Source: Bacteroidota bacterium
Lineage (GTDB): Bacteria; Bacteroidota; Bacteroidia; Chitinophagales; Chitinophagaceae
Length of the DNA: 49,333 nt
Assembly: GCA_023433265.1 (NCBI GenBank)
Contig: JAEZDR010000179.1
Location: forward strand, 1-49,333
Reading direction: 5' to 3'
Part shown: piece by piece, positions 7,698 to 15,445 of the stretch
How the letters are laid out: each line of letters begins with the position of its first letter
Numbering within the stretch: position 1 is the stretch's first letter
The notes under the pieces: generated by a model
Databases searched by the model: none
The model's input: only the letters and a program-made list of their open reading frames with translations
Told to the model about the DNA's origin: nothing
Position numbers and translations under genes: made by a program

Positions 7698-7770
7698 GCG
7701 GGTGTAGCTCATTTGGTAGAGCGATAGCCTTCCAAGCTATAGGTGGCGAGTTCGAGCCTCGTCTCCCGCT
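7698..7770 (+). tRNA. tRNA-Gly (anticodon TCC)
   Basis: Acceptor stem GCGGGTG with CTCCCGC, discriminator T at 7770, D-arm AGCTCATTTGGTAGAGC, anticodon loop CTTCCAA, T-loop TTCGAGC. The sixth acceptor pair is a T-T mismatch. The broken copy just upstream has A at this position, which would pair. No encoded CCA. Confidence 0.92.
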
Positions 7771-7820
7771 CAGTTTTTTGAAACAAAGATGATGGTGAGT
7801 ATTCCTCACAATCTCTACCA

Positions 7821-7892
<72 letters not shown>

Positions 7893-8047
7893 CTTAACAA
7901 GTTGTTGTACAGTTGTGATGATTCACCTCTACGCATCAACTTAATAACTTAACTTGCGCGTCCGGTTTATCCCGGAAATGAAAGTAAATACAACTTCAGC
8001 CCCGGCTGTCGTTTAAATTTTAAAAACCACAACAAAAACCGATAAAG

Positions 8048-9235
8048 ATGTCTAAAGAGACCTTTAAGAGGGAGAAACCTCACGTAAACGTTGGTACCAT
8101 CGGTCACGTAGACCACGGTAAAACCACCCTGACCGCTGCTATTACTTCTATTCTTTCTACCAGAGGTTTGGCTACGGCAAAAAAGTATGATGAAATTGAC
8201 GGTGCACCTGAAGAAAAGGAGCGCGGTATTACCATCAACACTGCTCACGTAGAGTATCAAACGGCTAACCGCCACTATGCTCACGTTGATTGCCCTGGTC
8301 ACGCTGACTATGTAAAGAACATGATTACCGGTGCTGCTCAGATGGACGGTGCTATTCTTGTTGTGGCTGCTACAGACGGTCCAATGCCGCAAACTAAAGA
8401 GCACATCCTTCTTGCTCGTCAGGTAGGTGTTCCCCGTATTGTGGTTTTCATGAATAAAGTTGACCTTGTTGACGATCCTGAACTGTTGGAACTGGTTGAA
8501 ATGGAAATCCGCGAGCTGCTTAGCTCTTATGGTTTCGATGGCGATAATACTCCAATCATCAAAGGTTCTGCTACTGGCGCTCTTGCTGGAGAAGACAAGT
8601 GGGTTAAAGCTGTTGACGAACTGATGGATGCAGTTGACTCATACATTCCGCTCCCTCCACGTCCAATCGACATGCCTTTCCTTATGTCAGTTGAAGACGT
8701 ATTCTCAATCACTGGTCGTGGTACAGTTGCTACAGGTCGTATTGAGCGTGGTATCATCAAAGTGGGTGAGCCGGTTGAAATCGTTGGTCTTATCGAAGCT
8801 CCTCTTTCATCTACCGTTACAGGAGTTGAAATGTTTAAAAAGCTTCTTGATGAAGGTCAGGCTGGTGACAACGCAGGTCTTCTTCTCCGTGGTATTGAAA
8901 AGAAAGATATCCGTCGTGGTATGGTTATCTGTAAGCCTAAGTCAATTACTCCGCACACTGAATTTAAGTGTGAAGTATACGTACTTAGCAAAGAAGAAGG
9001 TGGACGTCATACTCCGTTCTTCAACAAGTACCGCCCTCAGTTCTATTTCCGTACTACAGACGTAACCGGCGAAACTATGTTGCCTGAAGGTACTGAAATG
9101 GTTATGCCTGGCGATAACGTGAGCCTTACAGTTAAACTGATCCAGCCAATCGCGATGGAGAAAGGTTTGAAGTTCGCTATCCGCGAGGGTGGTAGAACAG
9201 TAGGAGCCGGTCAGGTTACTGAAATTATCAAGTAA
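8048..9235 (+). CDS. tuf: Elongation factor Tu
   Basis: A 395-residue GTPase that carries aminoacyl-tRNA to the ribosome. GTP-binding motifs are intact: P-loop GHVDHGKT at residues 19-26, the switch region RGITINTAHVEY, DCPGH, and NKVD. Beta-barrel domains 2 and 3 follow (PFLMSVEDVFSITGRGTVATGRIERG to the end). The start at 8048 follows an A-rich leader without an SD. Codon use is visibly biased (many CGT, GGT and GCT), as expected for a highly expressed gene. It is cotranscribed with the tRNAs upstream and has its own terminator. Confidence 0.99.
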   Translation: MSKETFKREKPHVNVGTIGHVDHGKTTLTAAITSILSTRGLATAKKYDEIDGAPEEKERGITINTAHVEYQTANRHYAHVDCPGHADYVKNMITGAAQMDGAILVVAATDGPMPQTKEHILLARQVGVPRIVVFMNKVDLVDDPELLELVEMEIRELLSSYGFDGDNTPIIKGSATGALAGEDKWVKAVDELMDAVDSYIPLPPRPIDMPFLMSVEDVFSITGRGTVATGRIERGIIKVGEPVEIVGLIEAPLSSTVTGVEMFKKLLDEGQAGDNAGLLLRGIEKKDIRRGMVICKPKSITPHTEFKCEVYVLSKEEGGRHTPFFNKYRPQFYFRTTDVTGETMLPEGTEMVMPGDNVSLTVKLIQPIAMEKGLKFAIREGGRTVGAGQVTEIIK

Positions 9236-9288
9236 AAAGGCTACAAGAGGCTGTAAATCATAGTCTCCTGGTAGTTTAAAATACCTTT

Positions 9289-9327
9289 ACAAAGTACTTG
9301 GGCATCTCGCTTAAGTACTTTGTTTTT
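9289..9327 (+). terminator. Rho-independent terminator after tuf
   Basis: An 11-bp stem, ACAAAGTACTT/AAGTACTTTGT (9289-9299 with 9313-9323), followed by T residues. Confidence 0.85.
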
Positions 9328-9376
9328 AAAGTTCTTAACACAGTTTTTCTTAGTTTTCCGGCTTGCCGGAACACTT

Positions 9377-9447
9377 ACGGGCATAGTTCAATGGTAGAAT
9401 AGCGGTCTCCAAAACCGTTGATCTGGGTTCGAATCCTAGTGCCCGTG
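9377..9447 (+). tRNA. tRNA-Trp (anticodon CCA)
   Basis: Acceptor stem ACGGGCA with TGCCCGT, discriminator G, anticodon loop CTCCAAA, T-loop TTCGAAT. It lies between tuf and secE, the standard bacterial arrangement. Confidence 0.96.
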
Positions 9448-9499
9448 CTAACTCAACCCGCCTATTGCACTGCAATTGGCACAGAAACAAGACATTTGT

Positions 9500-9694
9500 A
9501 TGAACAAGGTTTCAGTTTATTTTAGAGAGTCCTACAGGGAGCTGCTTGAAAAGGTTACCTGGCCTACGTGGATGCAGTTGCAGCAATCCACTATTATTGT
9601 ACTGGTAGCTACCATACTTATAACCGTAGTAATCGGAGCAATGGATTTTGCCAGCAACTGGCTGCTGAAATTCATCTATCAACTCTTCAAGTAA
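9500..9694 (+). CDS. secE: Preprotein translocase subunit SecE
   Basis: A 64-residue single-spanning membrane protein, the clamp-like subunit of the SecYEG channel. The family signature is clear: an amphipathic N-terminal helix (SVYFRESYRELLEKVTWPTW) followed by one transmembrane helix (about residues 27-55, STIIVLVATILITVVIGAMDF). I chose ATG 9500 over an in-frame upstream start because it gives the normal short SecE length. It follows tRNA-Trp and lies 8 bp before nusG. Confidence 0.95.
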   Translation: MNKVSVYFRESYRELLEKVTWPTWMQLQQSTIIVLVATILITVVIGAMDFASNWLLKFIYQLFK

Positions 9695-9702
9695 GGAATC
9701 CC

Positions 9703-10281
9703 ATGGAAGAAACAGTTCAACAGGTTGAAACCAAATGGTACGTTTTACGCGTGGTTAGTGGTAAAGAGCGTAAGGTAAAAGAGTACCTCGATAAAGATAT
9801 ATCCCGCAGCGGCTGGACGGAAATTATCAAGCAGGTTTTCCTACCTACCGAAAAGGTTTACAAAGTTCAGAATGGTAAGAAGGTAATGCGCGAAAAGAAC
9901 TACTTTCCTGGCTATGTTATGCTGGAAGTAGCCGACGGCAAACTGAACGATGATATCATACAGCACATCAGCAACATCAGTAACGTAATGCACTTCCTTA
10001 CTGATGGTAAGGGATCAAAAGGCAACATCATCAGCCTGCGCAAAAGCGAAGTAAACAAAATGCTTGGCCGCGTAGATGAGATGAATGATCAGGGTGGTAG
10101 CATGAGCGAACCGTTTATAGTTGGAGAAACCATCAAGATCATTGAGGGCCCTTTCAACGATTTCAACGGGGTGATTGAAGAAGTGAACGACGAAAAGAAG
10201 AAACTGAAAGTTACAGTTAAGATATTTGGTCGATCCACTCCTGTAGAGCTCAATTATATGCAGGTAGAAAAGATAAGTTAA
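9703..10281 (+). CDS. nusG: Transcription termination/antitermination protein NusG
   Basis: A 192-residue transcription factor that binds RNA polymerase and links it to Rho or the ribosome. The NGN domain covers about residues 10-115 (KWYVLRVVSGKERKVKEYL, then KNYFPGYVMLEV). The KOW domain is at the C-terminus (EPFIVGETIKIIEGPFNDFNG, ending VELNYMQVEKIS). ATG 9703 is chosen: the longer open frame overlaps secE and its extra N-terminus is not NusG-like. A strong terminator follows directly, so the usual rplK-rplA-rplJ-rplL-rpoBC genes are not continued here. Confidence 0.97.
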   Translation: MEETVQQVETKWYVLRVVSGKERKVKEYLDKDISRSGWTEIIKQVFLPTEKVYKVQNGKKVMREKNYFPGYVMLEVADGKLNDDIIQHISNISNVMHFLTDGKGSKGNIISLRKSEVNKMLGRVDEMNDQGGSMSEPFIVGETIKIIEGPFNDFNGVIEEVNDEKKKLKVTVKIFGRSTPVELNYMQVEKIS

Positions 10282-10287
10282 TCTGAA

Positions 10288-10314
10288 AGCCACCTTAACC
10301 GGGTGGCTTTTTTT
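10288..10314 (+). terminator. Rho-independent terminator after nusG
   Basis: A 7-bp stem, AGCCACC/GGTGGCT (10288-10294 with 10302-10308), with a seven-T tail. It closes the tRNA-tuf-secE-nusG group. Confidence 0.9.
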
Positions 10315-10335
10315 GTTCATTCTAAATCATAGTTT

Positions 10336-10812
10336 ATGAAAAAGCTGTATTCTCTTTTTGTATTCTCATTGTTCACGCTGGTCGCGATTGCGCAGCCACC
10401 TGATGTACCAGCTGAGACGGGTTCAACCTTCGGTGAGACGATTAAAGCTGAAGGCGCTATGTCTGTAGAAGAAATGATTAAATATGTTGAGAGCAGGAAC
10501 GAGGGCGAAAAGGTTGAAGTAAAAATCCAGGGTGTTGTTACAAAAGTTTGTGAGAAAGAAGGATGCTGGATTAAGGTTAAGTCGCCTAATGGAGATATGA
10601 TGGTAAAAATGAAAGACCATAAATTTCTTGTGCCAGTAGCATTGAACGGTAAGACTGTGGTGATAGAAGGTATCGCACAGCAGAAAGTTACCTCAGTAAA
10701 AGAGCTAAAACATTATGCTGAAGACGCAGGAAAGAGTAAAAAAGAGATTGATGCTATCAAGGAGCCTAAGAAAGAACTTGTTATGCAAGCAAAAGGGATT
10801 CTTGTTGTTTAA
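10336..10812 (+). CDS. DUF4920-type exported protein
   Basis: A 158-residue protein with a signal peptide (about residues 1-19, ending AIAQ). The core has the pattern I associate with DUF4920 of Bacteroidota: KVEVKIQGVVTKVCEKEGCWIKVKS, then MMVKMKDHKFLVPVALNGKTVVIEG. This suggests an OB-like beta-barrel, with a Cys pair (VCEKEGC) that could bind a metal or form a disulphide. The C-terminal part is Lys-rich and helical. The role is unknown. It is single, between two terminators. Confidence 0.7.
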   Translation: MKKLYSLFVFSLFTLVAIAQPPDVPAETGSTFGETIKAEGAMSVEEMIKYVESRNEGEKVEVKIQGVVTKVCEKEGCWIKVKSPNGDMMVKMKDHKFLVPVALNGKTVVIEGIAQQKVTSVKELKHYAEDAGKSKKEIDAIKEPKKELVMQAKGILVV

Positions 10813-10837
10813 GTAAAATAGTTTTCAAGTTATTGAA

Positions 10838-10862
10838 GGCCATCTTAAAGATGGCCTTTTTT
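10838..10862 (+). terminator. Rho-independent terminator after the DUF4920 gene
   Basis: An 8-bp stem, GGCCATCT/AGATGGCC (10838-10845 with 10849-10856), 3-nt loop and a T run. Confidence 0.9.
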
Positions 10863-10962
10863 GTTTCCCGTTGATAAAGTTTTTTGTATGGTTCTAACTG
10901 CTCTGCTACATTCGCAGCCCCTATGACAAACGAATGTTGTGGCTATATTAAATCGGGAAACT

Positions 10963-13188
10963 ATGAATAACATAAACCAGGCAATCTCGGGCAAATTATC
11001 TATTCCTCTCAGGCAGGTCGAGGCTGTATTGGCGCTGTTTGATGAAGGGGCTACCATTCCTTTCATTGCACGCTATCGTAAAGATAAAACCGGCAACCTG
11101 GATGAAGTGCAGATAGAACAAATACAGCAAGAGGCAAAGTTTCAGAAGGAGTTTAATGAAAGAAAGGCCTTCATTGAAAAGGCGATTACTGAGCAGGGTA
11201 AAATGACTGAAGCACTTCAATCAAAGCTGGATGCATCAACCACTCTCGCCCACCTCGAAGATGTCTATCTGCCCTATAAGCCTAAGCGTAAAACAAAAGC
11301 TCAAACCGCCAGGGAAAATGGTCTTGAACCGCTTGCCAATTTGTTGTTGACACAAGAAGAATCAGATATAGAAGCAGAGGCGTTGAAGTTTCTTAGTGAG
11401 CAAGTTAAGTCTGGCGAAGAAGCGCTTCAGGGAGCGAGGGACATTATCGCTGAAAATGTCAATGAAAACGCAGAAGTGAGGGCGAGGGTCCGTAGGCTTT
11501 TCCAGGAGAAAGCAACATTCCAAAGCTCGGTGATAGAAGAGAAGCAGGCGGAAGCTATCAAATACAAGGATTACTTCAACTTTTCAGAGCCTGTTCATAA
11601 AATTCCGTCTCACAGAATTCTGGCAATACTCCGTGGCTTTTTAGAAGGGTATCTGCGAATGAGCATTGCTCCCGCTGAGGAAGAAGCTCTTGAGCTGTTG
11701 GAAAAAGAATATGTGAAAGGGTTAAGTCAGAGCGCTGCACATGTAAAGAAGGCAGTCAGGGATGCATATAGACGCCTTTTGCAGCCAGGCCTTGAAACTG
11801 AATTGAGAACCGCACTAAAACAACAGGCTGATGAGGAAGCAATCAATGTATTTGCAGAAAACCTGAAGCAACTGCTGTTAAGTTCGCCCCTTGGCGGAAA
11901 GAGAACGCTCGCTATAGATCCCGGCTACCGAACCGGCTGCAAAGTCGTATGCCTTGATGAAAATGGTGAGCTTAAGAAAACAGATTTAATTTATGTGCAT
12001 GAAACCAACCGGGTAGCAGAGGCAGAAAACAAGATCAGGAAGCTGGCGGAGCAGTTTAGTATAGAAGCCATCGCCGTTGGTGATGGTACTGCGGGCCGCG
12101 AAACAGAACAGTTTATAAAGAAGCTCCAACTGAATCTTCCGGTGTTCCTGGTTAATGAAGATGGTGCCTCTGTTTATTCTGCATCGGAGACGGCAAGAGA
12201 AGAATTTCCTGACCAGGACGTAACCGTTAGAGGTGCAGTTAGTATAGGTCGCAGGTTAATGGACCCACTGGCCGAATTAGTAAAAATAGATCCCAAAAGC
12301 ATCGGCGTAGGCCAATATCAACACGACGTAAACCAATTTAGGTTAAAGGAAAAGCTGGATCAAACAGTGGTAAGCTGTGTAAACGCTGTAGGAGTGAACC
12401 TTAACACGGCGAGTAAACACTTGCTTAGTTATGTGAGTGGCATTGGGCCATCGCTGGCAGAAAACATTGTAAAGTACAGGAAAGAAGTCGGTGAAATAAA
12501 AGAACGCAAACAGCTAATGCAAGTACCAAGGCTGGGGGCCAAGGCATTTGAACAGTGCGCAGGATTTCTTCGTATTAAGCAAGGAAGCAATCCTTTAGAC
12601 GCGAGCGCCGTGCATCCAGAGGCTTACGATGTGGTGTTGAAGATGGCAAAAGATCTGGGTGTAGAAGTTAAAGCGTTAATAGGAAATGATGAGTTGATAA
12701 AAAAGATTAACCCGAAGCAGTATATCTCAGAACAGTTTGGTGAACTTACACTGAAAGATATAGTAGCTGAATTAAAGAAACCCGGCCTTGATCCCAGGAG
12801 TGAAGCGCAAAGCTTTGAGTTTGCTGCTATCTATAAAATTGAAGATGTAAGTGTGGGCATGGTTGTTCCCGGTGTAGTTACTAACCTCACCCGGTTTGGT
12901 GCGTTTATAGACATAGGTGTTAAGCAAGATGGGCTGGTGCATGTAAGTGAAATAGCGAACAGGTATATCACCGATCCTTCAGAAGCACTCAAATTGAACG
13001 ACAAAGTGATGGTGAAAGTGCTCGAGGTTGACATACCACGCAAGCGTATCTCTTTATCAATTAAGCAAGCTAATGAAGGTGGTTCTACGGGCAGGCCGGT
13101 AAAAAAGAAAAAAGAAGAAGCAGGTGCGGCGAAAGAGGTTAGTATGACCGATGCATTGAGTATGCTGAAGAAAAAGTTTGGGAAATAA
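10963..13188 (+). CDS. tex: Tex-type S1 RNA-binding transcription accessory protein
   Basis: A 741-residue nucleic-acid-binding protein of the Tex/YhgF family. Domains in order: helical Tex N-terminus (about 1-190), YqgF/RNase-H-like domain (about 322-450, starting LAIDPGYRTGCKV), helix-hairpin-helix region (about 490-560, SYVSGIGPSLAENIVKYR and VPRLGAKAFEQ), and a C-terminal S1 domain (about 640-710, VGMVVPGVVTNLTRFGAFID). A basic tail follows (GRPVKKKKEE). I chose ATG 10963 over GTG 10939 because Tex proteins start close to this point. Exact cellular function is not settled for the family. Confidence 0.95.
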   Translation: MNNINQAISGKLSIPLRQVEAVLALFDEGATIPFIARYRKDKTGNLDEVQIEQIQQEAKFQKEFNERKAFIEKAITEQGKMTEALQSKLDASTTLAHLEDVYLPYKPKRKTKAQTARENGLEPLANLLLTQEESDIEAEALKFLSEQVKSGEEALQGARDIIAENVNENAEVRARVRRLFQEKATFQSSVIEEKQAEAIKYKDYFNFSEPVHKIPSHRILAILRGFLEGYLRMSIAPAEEEALELLEKEYVKGLSQSAAHVKKAVRDAYRRLLQPGLETELRTALKQQADEEAINVFAENLKQLLLSSPLGGKRTLAIDPGYRTGCKVVCLDENGELKKTDLIYVHETNRVAEAENKIRKLAEQFSIEAIAVGDGTAGRETEQFIKKLQLNLPVFLVNEDGASVYSASETAREEFPDQDVTVRGAVSIGRRLMDPLAELVKIDPKSIGVGQYQHDVNQFRLKEKLDQTVVSCVNAVGVNLNTASKHLLSYVSGIGPSLAENIVKYRKEVGEIKERKQLMQVPRLGAKAFEQCAGFLRIKQGSNPLDASAVHPEAYDVVLKMAKDLGVEVKALIGNDELIKKINPKQYISEQFGELTLKDIVAELKKPGLDPRSEAQSFEFAAIYKIEDVSVGMVVPGVVTNLTRFGAFIDIGVKQDGLVHVSEIANRYITDPSEALKLNDKVMVKVLEVDIPRKRISLSIKQANEGGSTGRPVKKKKEEAGAAKEVSMTDALSMLKKKFGK

Positions 13189-13279
13189 GGTTCAAGCATA
13201 CAAAAAGCAATACTTCTCCATAGGCATGATGGATGCTTTGTTCACTACTCTTGTAGTCCGATCGGGCTATATATTCCAA

Positions 13280-13624
13280 CTACTGCAGCGACAGACTTCC
13301 ACCTGAATACTTGACAATTGCTATAAGGCCGGTAACCTCGAACGTCTTTGTAGTGATAGTTTGTCCATTCTGCCCGGCAAATACTTTGAAAGTTGTTTTC
13401 TCGCCTTTGGAAATATTCCAACTTACCGTTCTCGATGCTCCTGGAGCGAGTTTATTTGACGGGTCAATTGATTCCCCAAGAATCCACAGATGGACGTCTG
13501 CTGATGAGCCATTTACCATCTGAAGAGAGAATTGTTCCTGTACTTCCTTTTCGCAAGAACTAAATACCAGGAAGCAAATCAAACCCAGGCATGACAACAC
13601 GGGGATGAAACTCCATTTTTTCAT
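13280..13624 (-). CDS. Small lipoprotein of unknown function
   Basis: A 114-residue lipoprotein. ATG at 13624 gives MKKWSFIPVLSCLGLICFLVFSSCEKE with a lipobox ending in Cys24; an upstream in-frame start adds eight residues and is less likely. The mature part looks like a small beta-sandwich (FSLQMVNGSSADVHLWILGE, APGASRTVSWNIS, TFKVFAGQNGQTITTKTFEV). No family recognised. It is convergent with tex. A perfect palindrome (13789-13802) lies in the region between it and the next operon. Confidence 0.65.
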   Translation of the reverse strand: MKKWSFIPVLSCLGLICFLVFSSCEKEVQEQFSLQMVNGSSADVHLWILGESIDPSNKLAPGASRTVSWNISKGEKTTFKVFAGQNGQTITTKTFEVTGLIAIVKYSGGSLSLQ

Positions 13625-13648
13625 AGTGGTAGGTTTTACTAATGACAA

Positions 13649-14018
13649 GTTATAGTAAAAGGTTTTGCATTTAAAATGCGTTTAGGATCACAATGATTAA
13701 AATATTGCAGTTGCAAAGAAAATCGCCAAGTAGTTTACAATCCGCGAAGAGTAGTAATGCTATGTCGAAATTAGAAGAAGGGCTAAAAATGACATTTGTC
13801 ATAGTTATGGAGTGGTAGCATACCTATATTTATACACGAAACCGGGTTTTATACCTGTATGTGAATCACCCACCCCCGTTAACTTCTATTCACACCCGGC
13901 TTTCAATATCCTGGTTCACTTACAGAGATATTACACGGAGTCCTCCCTGCAAGCCGTCAGTAATGATAACACTACATGGAGTAGTTAATTGATTCATCAC
14001 CCTGATAAAACCTGCTCT
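13649..14018. other. Intergenic region between divergent genes
   Basis: About 370 bp between the minus-strand lipoprotein and the plus-strand operon starting at 14019. The only clear structure is the perfect dyad ATGACA-TT-TGTCAT (13789-13802). A TATATTTA word at 13825-13832 resembles a -7 box but has no well-spaced -33 partner. No gene or RNA was recognised. Confidence 0.55.
13789..13802. promoter_or_regulatory. Perfect 14-bp palindrome, candidate operator
   Basis: ATGACATTTGTCAT, a perfect inverted repeat with a 2-bp centre, in the divergent intergenic region upstream of both the 13624 lipoprotein (minus) and the 14019 operon (plus). A regulator site is inferred from symmetry and position only. 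Confidence 0.45.
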
Positions 14019-14549
14019 ATGAAGAAGAAGATCACTATTGCATGCTTCATGATCCTTTTGTTTGCGTGTAGTGCTCCCAAACCTATTGTTGTTCAGAATA
14101 CCGCACCAAGAATTATCGAAAAAGAAAGGGTAATTACTAAGCCATTCGATGTCGTCTGGCAGTCGGCTATTGTATGGTTTGCAACGCATAATACACCGAT
14201 TAAGAACCTTGACAAAAGTTCCGGGCTTATTTCAACTGAGTACAGTGTGCCAATGGGCGAGGCGAGACAATACATGAGTTGTCAAACCTCTACCTCTTAT
14301 TATAATGGAAAGATAGAGTACACAAATTACACAGGCAATTTTAACGTCATCCTAAAAAAACTTAGCGATAACACCACCAAGGTCAATGTTAACGTGTTTT
14401 TTGGGTGTATTGAAAACAGGTACAAGGAAGTGATAAGGCTACTTGGTGCAAATGAGACTGTGCTAGAGTCCAGCACCAGGATTAATTGCAGCTCGAATGG
14501 ATCACTGGAACGCCAGATACTAAACTCGCTGGAAGCTTCATCGGAATAA
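14019..14549 (+). CDS. Lipoprotein, first gene of an unknown exported operon
   Basis: A 176-residue lipoprotein starting at ATG 14019; ten extra upstream codons are rejected because they precede a good signal peptide. The lipobox ends at Cys17 (LLFACSAP). After it, KPFDVVWQSAIVWFATHNTPIKNLDKSSGLISTEY resembles the helix-strand start of BamC/DUF-type lipoprotein domains, in which a large hydrophobic VW motif precedes an I...D..SG.I strand. The second half has NFNVILKKLSDNTTKVNVNVFF and four cysteines in the mature chain. It is separated by 40 bp from the next gene. No specific function can be given. Confidence 0.6.
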   Translation: MKKKITIACFMILLFACSAPKPIVVQNTAPRIIEKERVITKPFDVVWQSAIVWFATHNTPIKNLDKSSGLISTEYSVPMGEARQYMSCQTSTSYYNGKIEYTNYTGNFNVILKKLSDNTTKVNVNVFFGCIENRYKEVIRLLGANETVLESSTRINCSSNGSLERQILNSLEASSE

Positions 14550-14589
14550 ACATTCAAATGGAGATGTAGGCTGATGTTAAAGTAAGCAT

Positions 14590-15432
14590 ATGAACGCTAT
14601 AATTCAACAGGTCAGTGCATTCTCACGTATCGTACTATTGACGGCAATAGTGCTGGCCGGAGAAATAAATAGCTATTCCCAGGCAGGCTTTCCTTTGGTT
14701 TACGGCGACCAGGTAATTTATTATCCAAAGTTGCATGGCAGGTTGTTAAATATGGATGTCGTAAAGAGAAATCTGGACGAGGCTTTAAAGAAAGTTGGAA
14801 GTGTATACGATATCCAATCGAAACAGGTAATAGCAGCAAAGGACGTTAAGAACATATTCATACTTGAAGACAGAATTCAAATAGAAATGCGCAAAGGAAA
14901 ACGGAAGTATGAATGGATGTATGCCTCAATGGATGACAGCACAATGTTCTTCTTTGGTAAACTAAACGCAGGGAATTATGTATTAATTCCATCTGTAGCC
15001 AATTTTGCTTTTCCGGAGCTTTATTACGCCCAACAATTTGCAGACGCAATCTATGCCCTCCAATATCCAGCAATCGACCGGCTTAGGGATTCCGTCCTTC
15101 ATGCTTTCTATGAAAAAGCACCGGCTTCCCAGGAAATCGTATCAGTCTTCGAGCTAAAACCGGAGTTAGAAGAGCTGTTGATAAAAGCAGATTCAGCAGT
15201 GCAACGGAACGATTATTCGGGGGCCATCCATAATTATCTCAAGGCAAGGGAAATAGTTGGATTCGGTTACCCGGATATCTATTCAAACCTTGCTTTGCTT
15301 TATGCGCAAATGAACTTTTTTGACTATGCCATTCTTTACATGAAAATGTATTTGAGGCTTGAGCCTGGTGATAGCCGAAAACGAGCTGCCAGAGACAAGA
15401 TTTATGAATGGGAGGGGCTAATTAACTATTAG
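14590..15432 (+). CDS. Exported TPR-like protein of unknown function (paralogue 1)
   Basis: A 280-residue protein with a signal peptide (about residues 1-31, hydrophobic core IVLLTAIVLAG). The N-terminal half is beta-rich (KNIFILEDRIQIEMRKGKRKYEWMYASMDD), like a small PH-type or SH3-type barrel. The C-terminal quarter has TPR-like helices (LLIKADSAVQRNDYSGAIHNYLKAREI, then YPDIYSNLALLYAQMNFFDYAILYMKMYLRLEPGD). The next gene has the same architecture and a clearly related C-terminus. It ends 13 bp before that gene, so the two are probably cotranscribed. Family unknown. Confidence 0.65.
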   Translation: MNAIIQQVSAFSRIVLLTAIVLAGEINSYSQAGFPLVYGDQVIYYPKLHGRLLNMDVVKRNLDEALKKVGSVYDIQSKQVIAAKDVKNIFILEDRIQIEMRKGKRKYEWMYASMDDSTMFFFGKLNAGNYVLIPSVANFAFPELYYAQQFADAIYALQYPAIDRLRDSVLHAFYEKAPASQEIVSVFELKPELEELLIKADSAVQRNDYSGAIHNYLKAREIVGFGYPDIYSNLALLYAQMNFFDYAILYMKMYLRLEPGDSRKRAARDKIYEWEGLINY

Positions 15433-15445
15433 ACAGGGAGGCGTC

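Noticed and set aside
8628..9065. 145-residue frame inside tuf on the same strand
   Set aside because: It overlaps a certain gene in another frame, and the strong codon bias of tuf explains the missing stops.
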